From Chloroflexi bacterium RBG_16_70_13 (GTDB lineage Bacteria; Chloroflexota; Limnocylindria; Limnocylindrales; CSP1-4), in NCBI GenBank assembly GCA_001795245.1, contig MGOD01000071.1, positions 14,452 through 24,450 on the forward strand: DNA of 9,999 nt, written 5' to 3'. The position numbers and the translations under genes are program-made. Shown here piece by piece: positions 6,410-9,999 of the stretch. Each line of letters begins with the position of its first letter. The first letter of the stretch is position 1. The notes under the pieces are model-generated. The model saw only the letters and a list, made by a program, of their open reading frames with translations, did not search any database and had not been told where the DNA came from.

Positions 6410-6424
6410 GCCGGCCGTCAGGCC
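6403..6424. terminator. Inverted repeat spanning both stop codons of convergent genes
   Basis: GGCCTGA (6403-6409) pairs with TCAGGCC (6418-6424) over an 8-nt loop. The left arm ends in the stop of the Ig-like gene and the right arm starts with the stop of the Lgt-like gene on the other strand. A hairpin placed there could end transcription from both sides. No T-run is present. Confidence 0.5.
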
Positions 6425-7653
6425 GACTGCAGCGCCGACAGGGCCGCCACCACGGCGACCACGACACCCGCGGCGACCGCCGTTATCGGCAGGGTCCGGT
6501 ACGATTTTCGCCGTTCCGCCCGCAGCCGGAGCAGCAGCTGGCGGATGACCGCGTAGGCGGCGAACGCGACCACGAACACGCCGCCGTCGAGCGGCACGGC
6601 TGCGGCGAGGACCAGGGCGAGGCTCACGATCCCGATCACGAGGCCGGCCCCGGATTCGATGAGCTGCGCTGGGATGCGGCGGGCGCCAACGCGGCGGTCG
6701 GACGACCAGATGCCCCAGCGTGAAGCCGTGCACTGCCCCGCACAGCACCCGGTCACGAAGCAGCCGACCCGCCCGAGCGCCACCGCGAAGAAGATCCCCG
6801 GGGCCGTCGCGTCCAGGACGACACCGACGGGGAGGTCCCAGGCATACAACAGGGCGGCGGCCACGAGGGGCGCCACGACGAGAAACCCATCGACGGCCCA
6901 GCCGCCCCTGATCAGCGATTCGCCGGGGTGGAGAACGGCGTACCAGGCCTTCGCCCCGACCAGCCCGGCCAGGAGCGCAATGACGGAGGCGGCCAGGGGC
7001 TGGCCGACGTCCATGTCGCGCCCGGCGAGGACAAAGGCCTGAAGCCCGAGGGCGGCGACGAAGCCCACGATCGCGAGGGCGGTGTAGATCCCGGGCAGCA
7101 CCGCCGGCTGCATGGCCATGGGCGCCAGGAGCGCCCACCGCGTCCGGACCGGAGCGACTTCCCGCGTGGCGATCGCCCATCGACGCCACGACCAGCTGGC
7201 GGGGGGCGCCGACTGGATGCCACCGGGCCTCGACCGGAACGCCGGCCTGCCTCCCGCGCCGCCGCCCGAGACGTGAACCACGTCCGCGTCGACATCCCAT
7301 TCGCCAGGCTGCAGGCCGTAGACCCACGTCGTGATCGAGACGGGCCCGGTGCCCGGAACGATCCCGTCCACGATCTCGTCCTTGGTGAACGAATCGGCCG
7401 CCTTCGGGCTGCCGAGGACGCCGACGCGACGCCCGCTGAATCGGACCGTCGCCGAGTAGGGATCGCCCGAGGGTCCGGCGTCGAACCACCACGTCGCGAC
7501 GAGCGCCTCTGGTTCGACCGCCTTCCCGGTCCCGGCCGTCTCTCGCCCCGCTCTCGTGGCAGCGCCGAGCGCCATCGTCGTCGCGCGGGCGAACGCGCCT
7601 CCGACCTGTCTGCTGCGCGGCTTGTTGCTCCTTGCGCCTCTGCGCCGAGCCAT
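6418..7653 (-). CDS. Lgt-like membrane protein with N-terminal soluble extension
   Basis: The C-terminal half (about 185-400) is a multi-helix membrane domain of the prolipoprotein diacylglyceryl transferase (Lgt) family. It shows GRVGCFVTGCCAG (294-306), RRIPAQLIES (325-334, the RHPxQLYE-like element) and IRGGWAVDGF around residue 255. True Lgt transfers diacylglycerol to lipobox cysteines. Here the Lgt HGG histidine position reads Asp, and the GNFINGE-type motif is replaced by a Cys-rich GCF..GCC, so catalysis may be lost or changed. Residues about 50-150 form an extra soluble domain (VATWWFDAGPSGDPYSATVRF... and VSITTWVYGLQPGEWDV), looking like a beta-sandwich; its side of the membrane is unclear. 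The first 45 residues are basic and of low complexity. The start at 7653 has only a weak site, and a later start (Met27, 7575) is possible. The gene stands alone and converges on the cytochrome b operon. Confidence 0.82.
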   Translation of the reverse strand: MARRRGARSNKPRSRQVGGAFARATTMALGAATRAGRETAGTGKAVEPEALVATWWFDAGPSGDPYSATVRFSGRRVGVLGSPKAADSFTKDEIVDGIVPGTGPVSITTWVYGLQPGEWDVDADVVHVSGGGAGGRPAFRSRPGGIQSAPPASWSWRRWAIATREVAPVRTRWALLAPMAMQPAVLPGIYTALAIVGFVAALGLQAFVLAGRDMDVGQPLAASVIALLAGLVGAKAWYAVLHPGESLIRGGWAVDGFLVVAPLVAAALLYAWDLPVGVVLDATAPGIFFAVALGRVGCFVTGCCAGQCTASRWGIWSSDRRVGARRIPAQLIESGAGLVIGIVSLALVLAAAVPLDGGVFVVAFAAYAVIRQLLLRLRAERRKSYRTLPITAVAAGVVVAVVAALSALQSA

Positions 7654-7891
7654 CAGCGTTCCGCCATCCGGATCGAAACGGCTGGCATTCCGTCGAGCAA
7701 AGAGAACCTCAGCGCATTTGGATGGTGACTACTACAGCCCAATAGTACACACGTCTCGCGGTGCGACACCCTGGACCCGGGTCGGTCGAGGCCGCGACCG
7801 ATCCGGCTTTCTCAGTCGCCACTCAGTCGCGTCTCACGCCCGGCTCAGTCGCGAATCGCAGGCTCCCCGAACGCATGGGAGGTCGGTCGGG
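7654..7891. other. Divergent intergenic region with promoters for the Lgt-like and cupredoxin genes
   Basis: This 238-bp stretch must hold both outward promoters. Its left part (7690-7750) is less G+C-rich than its surroundings. It holds an imperfect dyad, GTGACTA (7725-7731) against TAGTACAC (7743-7750). The right part carries repeat array C. No -10/-35 pair can be named with confidence. A long plus-strand frame starting at 7556 crosses it, but this part shows no coding signs. Confidence 0.55.
7811..7854 (+). promoter_or_regulatory. Array C: four 11-bp direct repeats (CTCAG/CTCAC units)
   Basis: CTCAG at 7811, CTCAG at 7822, CTCAC at 7833 and CTCAG at 7844 start exactly 11 bp apart. Three of the four units extend to CTCAGTCGC. 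The array ends 37 bp before the cupredoxin ATG. It is the longest and cleanest of the three arrays in the window and is the likely operator of the cupredoxin gene, bound by an OmpR/PhoB-type regulator (inference from spacing). Confidence 0.75.
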
Positions 7892-8281
7892 ATGAAGCGG
7901 ATCGGCTGCCTTGGGCTGGCGGTCGTGATGGTCGTAGCCTTCGCGGTCCTCGTCCGGGCGGCGCGCGACTTCCGAGGCGAGGGGGACGAGTTCGCGGGCC
8001 GGATCGTTCTCGAGGACATGCGCTTCGCACCGAACCGGATCGAGGCAGAGGTCGGAGTGCCGCTGAGGGTTCAGTTGACCAACCGGGGAACCGAGCGCCA
8101 CGACCTGAGCTTCCAGTCGCTCCACATGCCGGGCCTCGAGGGCGTCGAGGCGATCCTGGAGCCCGGCGAGTCGCGGACGATCACCCTCACCTTCGACGAG
8201 CCCGGTACGCACACCTTCGTCTGCAGCGTGCCCGGCCACGCCGCTGCCGGCATGACCGGTGCGGCCTTTGTCTCGGGGTAA
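7892..8281 (+). CDS. Membrane-anchored cupredoxin (plastocyanin-like type-1 copper protein)
   Basis: The 129-aa product has a hydrophobic N-terminal segment (about 4-21) that is an uncleaved anchor or signal peptide. One cupredoxin domain follows. The type-1 copper ligands are all present: His70 in TERHDLSF, then Cys111, His116 and Met121 in FVCSVPGHAAAGM. Such proteins carry single electrons outside the cytoplasmic membrane or store copper. ATG 7892 is chosen because GGGAGG lies 9 nt upstream and the membrane segment starts there; the frame stays open to 7556, but that part lies over the Lgt-like gene and the intergenic region. Repeat array C sits just upstream and a strong hairpin follows, so the gene is probably its own transcript. 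It could accept electrons from the cytochrome b system in place of a cytochrome c, though nothing in the sequence shows that pairing. Confidence 0.9.
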   Translation: MKRIGCLGLAVVMVVAFAVLVRAARDFRGEGDEFAGRIVLEDMRFAPNRIEAEVGVPLRVQLTNRGTERHDLSFQSLHMPGLEGVEAILEPGESRTITLTFDEPGTHTFVCSVPGHAAAGMTGAAFVSG

Positions 8282-8356
8282 GGGCGAGGGTATCCGTCGT
8301 TCCCGGCCCGCCGCCAGGGTCGCGAACCCGGACTCGATCCACTGGCACGAAGCTCC

Positions 8357-8387
8357 CGCCCGGCCCCGGCTTGGCCGGGGCCGGGCG
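8357..8387. terminator. Strong hairpin between convergent genes
   Basis: A perfect 14-bp G+C stem (8357-8370 with 8374-8387) closes on a TTG loop. It lies 75 nt after the cupredoxin stop and 47 nt beyond the stop of the minus-strand gene, so it can serve both strands. No T-run follows on either side. Confidence 0.75.
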
Positions 8388-8434
8388 AAAGTGGAGGCGG
8401 GGCGGGATCGCGGAACGGCCCGCCCGGAGAGAGG

Positions 8435-9079
8435 TCAGGAGGGGCGCCGCCCGGCCCAGATGAGGCCGCCACCGAGGACCACGAAGGTCGCGCCGAGGGC
8501 TGCCGCGAGGGCCGCGATCCCGAAGCCCACCTGGAGGACCGAGGCGGTGACGCTGCCGACGCCGAGCTCAGCAATGAGGGCGTGAGCGGTGCCGGTCCAG
8601 GCCTGCTCGCGGGCCTTGCCCTCGATCGGGTTGGTGCGGTCGAACTCGCTCCAGTAGCGTCCATCCACGGCGAACTCGTACTCGCCCGGCATGAAGTGCT
8701 GGTCCTTGTAATCGGTGTGGTCGGCGACGGCGACCGTCTGCGTGCTGTTGAGCGTGTGGAAGGCGATCGCGGCCATCTGGTACATGTACTCGGTGGCCGT
8801 GTCCACGAGCGGGTCGTTGGGGTCGAAGTCGGAGGCCACGATCGTGTAGCCCCAGTCCTCGGTCAGCAGGCGGAGGATCGCCTCGGCGCCGGCGGTCTCG
8901 CCCCGATCCGTCAGCTGCCCCTGATCGTTGTAGTTGAGCTTGACGTTCTGGGCGCCGCTGAAGGCCTGGAGGGAGGTCGCTCCCTCCTCGGCCTTCACGT
9001 ACGTGTAGCCGGCAACACCCATGAACAGGAAACCGGCAACCATCATCGCGACACCGATGATCTTGAAGCGGGTGGACAT
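8435..9079 (-). CDS. Two-helix membrane protein with large outer loop, function unknown
   Basis: The 214-aa product has an N-terminal helix (about 6-26), an extracytoplasmic-looking region of about 150 residues without cysteines, and a long C-terminal helix (about 184-209) ending in GRRPS. The ATG at 9079 is preceded by GGAAAGGAAG about 7 nt away; the frame stays open far upstream but that part overlies the response regulator gene. The layout, with an acidic middle part and DGRYWSEFDRTNP before the last helix, resembles a group of actinobacterial membrane proteins that databases often mislabel as aromatic ring-opening dioxygenase LigA. No dioxygenase feature is seen here. It is divergent from the response regulator gene and may be its target. 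Function unknown. Confidence 0.82.
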   Translation of the reverse strand: MSTRFKIIGVAMMVAGFLFMGVAGYTYVKAEEGATSLQAFSGAQNVKLNYNDQGQLTDRGETAGAEAILRLLTEDWGYTIVASDFDPNDPLVDTATEYMYQMAAIAFHTLNSTQTVAVADHTDYKDQHFMPGEYEFAVDGRYWSEFDRTNPIEGKAREQAWTGTAHALIAELGVGSVTASVLQVGFGIAALAAALGATFVVLGGGLIWAGRRPS

Positions 9080-9307
9080 CTCGGGTCTTCCTTTCCTCAC
9101 GCCCGCTGGCCGGGAGCCTGGGCCCGACGACCAGTTCGCGTACCTCGGGCTCGGCCTGCGCTGCTCGGTCCATGGTTTCGTCCGCGCGCAGTGAGCGCAT
9201 CCGGCCAACCCGCGGTCCCTTCTGCGGGAATCCGCAGGCGCGATGCGGACTGCCCGGAGCCGCCGACCTGTCCACCGCTGGTACAGTCGCCGCATAGGGA
9301 GGTTCGG
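9080..9307. other. Divergent intergenic region before the response regulator
   Basis: The 228-bp gap separates the minus-strand membrane protein from the response regulator and must hold both promoters. It contains the dyad at 9222-9237 and a possible -10 box TACAGT (9282-9287) without a matching -35. It has no copy of the 11-bp CTCAG array. No small gene with a credible start was found. Confidence 0.5.
9222..9237. promoter_or_regulatory. Dyad CTGCGG-GAAT-CCGCAG, candidate operator
   Basis: A perfect 6-bp inverted repeat around a 4-bp centre lies 70 bp upstream of the response regulator ATG. It could be an operator for a dimeric regulator, for instance the response regulator itself, or a small hairpin in a leader. 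No second copy was seen in the window. Confidence 0.4.
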
Positions 9308-9958
9308 ATGCGAACGGTGCGCGTCCTGCTCGCCGAGGACCACGCCGTCGTCCGCGAGGGGACCCGACAGATCGTCGAGGCCGACCCAGCGATCGAGGTG
9401 GTCGGCGAGGCCGCGGATGGCGCCGAGGTCGTGGCGCTCGCTGCGCGGCTCCGCCCGGACGTCGTGCTCCTCGACCTCCATATGCCGGTGCTCAACGGGA
9501 TCGAAGCGACGCGGCGGATCGTCGAGGACGCCGCCGATGCCCGGATCCTGATCCTCAGCGCGTACGACGACGAGGACTACGTGGCGGCGGCCCTCGACGC
9601 CGGCGCCAGCGGCTACCTGCTCAAGTCGGCCCACGGCCACGAGGTCGTGGCCGCGATCCACGCCGTCGCCCAGGGCCAGGTCGTGATGGACGCCCGGATG
9701 GCGAGACGTGCGCTGCGGCGGCGGGACGGCCCGGCGGCCGACGAGCCCACCCCGCGTGAGATCGAGGTGCTGCGACTTGCCGCCCGAGGCCTTCGAACGA
9801 AGGACATCGCCGCCGAGCTGGGGACGAGCCCCCGAACGATCGAGGCCCACTTCACCAGCATCTTCAACCGCTTCGGCGTGACGACCCGCACGGAGGCCGT
9901 CATGCACGCGGCGGCTCGACGCTGGATCCGCCACGAGGGCGAGACTGACGCCCGATGA
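9308..9958 (+). CDS. NarL/FixJ-family response regulator
   Basis: The 216-aa product has an N-terminal receiver domain (about 4-120) with the acidic pair Glu10-Asp11, phospho-acceptor Asp56 in LLDLHMP, Ser84 and Lys106 in GYLLKS. A LuxR-type helix-turn-helix follows at about 148-205: TPREIEVLRLAARGLRTKDIAAELGTSPRTIEAH. It should be phosphorylated by a sensor kinase and bind promoter DNA as a dimer. AGGGAGG ends 5 nt before the ATG. Its stop overlaps the ATG of the next gene (ATGA), which by family habit would be its histidine kinase, although some kinases lie elsewhere. Targets are unknown; the divergent membrane protein gene is the nearest candidate. NarL-class proteins usually bind inverted short sites, so it is not the expected binder of the 11-bp direct repeats. 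Confidence 0.93.
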   Translation: MRTVRVLLAEDHAVVREGTRQIVEADPAIEVVGEAADGAEVVALAARLRPDVVLLDLHMPVLNGIEATRRIVEDAADARILILSAYDDEDYVAAALDAGASGYLLKSAHGHEVVAAIHAVAQGQVVMDARMARRALRRRDGPAADEPTPREIEVLRLAARGLRTKDIAAELGTSPRTIEAHFTSIFNRFGVTTRTEAVMHAAARRWIRHEGETDAR

Positions 9959-9999
9959 GCCACAACGGCGGGTGGGCAGCGCGTCTCCGGGCCAGCCTC
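9955..9999 (+). CDS. 5' end of a gene coupled to the response regulator (partial, possibly histidine kinase)
   Basis: The ATG at 9955 overlaps the response regulator stop by 4 nt and opens a frame of 15 codons (MSHNGGWAARLRASL) to the window edge. Only the position argues for a sensor histidine kinase; the residues seen show no domain. Confidence 0.5.
   Translation, partial: MSHNGGWAARLRASL

Noticed and set aside
6418..7653. Annotation as a standard lgt gene
   Set aside because: Key motifs of characterised Lgt enzymes are altered and an extra N-terminal domain is present, so only the family relation is claimed.
7811..7854. CRISPR or tandem-repeat array
   Set aside because: Units are 11 bp with a 5-bp conserved core and no spacers of CRISPR length. 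The position before a gene fits an operator better.
9080..9934. Upstream extension of the minus-strand two-helix protein (to 499 codons)
   Set aside because: The extension runs opposite the response regulator gene and is compositionally odd. ATG 9079 has a good ribosome binding site and is followed by a membrane helix.

Overview
The window is a roughly 70% G+C, gene-dense bacterial stretch. The mix of genes (an ABC ATPase fused to a YHS metal-binding domain, a b6-type cytochrome b, a soluble-domain/Lgt-like fusion, cupredoxin, NarL-type response regulator) and the base composition fit an uncultured high-G+C Chloroflexota or, less likely, an actinobacterium. This assignment is inference; no rRNA or taxonomic marker gene is present.

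Layout. Positions 1-595 hold the tail of one gene and a four-helix membrane protein with a Cys-Cys-Ala-His-His motif, translationally coupled to it. Positions 596-1086 hold a small 71-aa gene with a strong ribosome binding site, two hairpins after it, and two arrays of 11-bp direct repeats. Positions 1087-4501 are a tight operon: HMA-like protein, two MacB/FtsX-type permeases, and an ABC ATPase with a C-terminal YHS domain. Positions 4595-6409 follow on the same strand: cytochrome b with a fused subunit-IV-like part, a 68-aa two-helix protein, and a secreted, membrane-anchored Ig-like protein. Positions 6418-7653 (minus) encode an Lgt-like protein with an N-terminal extension. Positions 7892-8281 encode a membrane-anchored cupredoxin, preceded by a third 11-bp repeat array. 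Positions 8435-9079 (minus) encode a two-helix membrane protein of unknown function. Positions 9308-9958 encode a NarL/FixJ response regulator, overlapping the start of a further gene that runs off the window.

Theme. Metal (probably copper) handling next to membrane electron transfer links much of the window: HMA-like and YHS domains around an ABC transporter, a type-1 copper protein, a CCAHH membrane protein, and a cytochrome b. The strongest unexplained signal is a set of three arrays of CTCAG-type units repeated every 11 bp, upstream of the 71-aa gene, the HMA/ABC operon and the cupredoxin. They look like operators for one OmpR/PhoB-type regulator, tying these loci into one regulon. The response regulator in the window is of the NarL class, so the regulator of these sites is probably encoded elsewhere.
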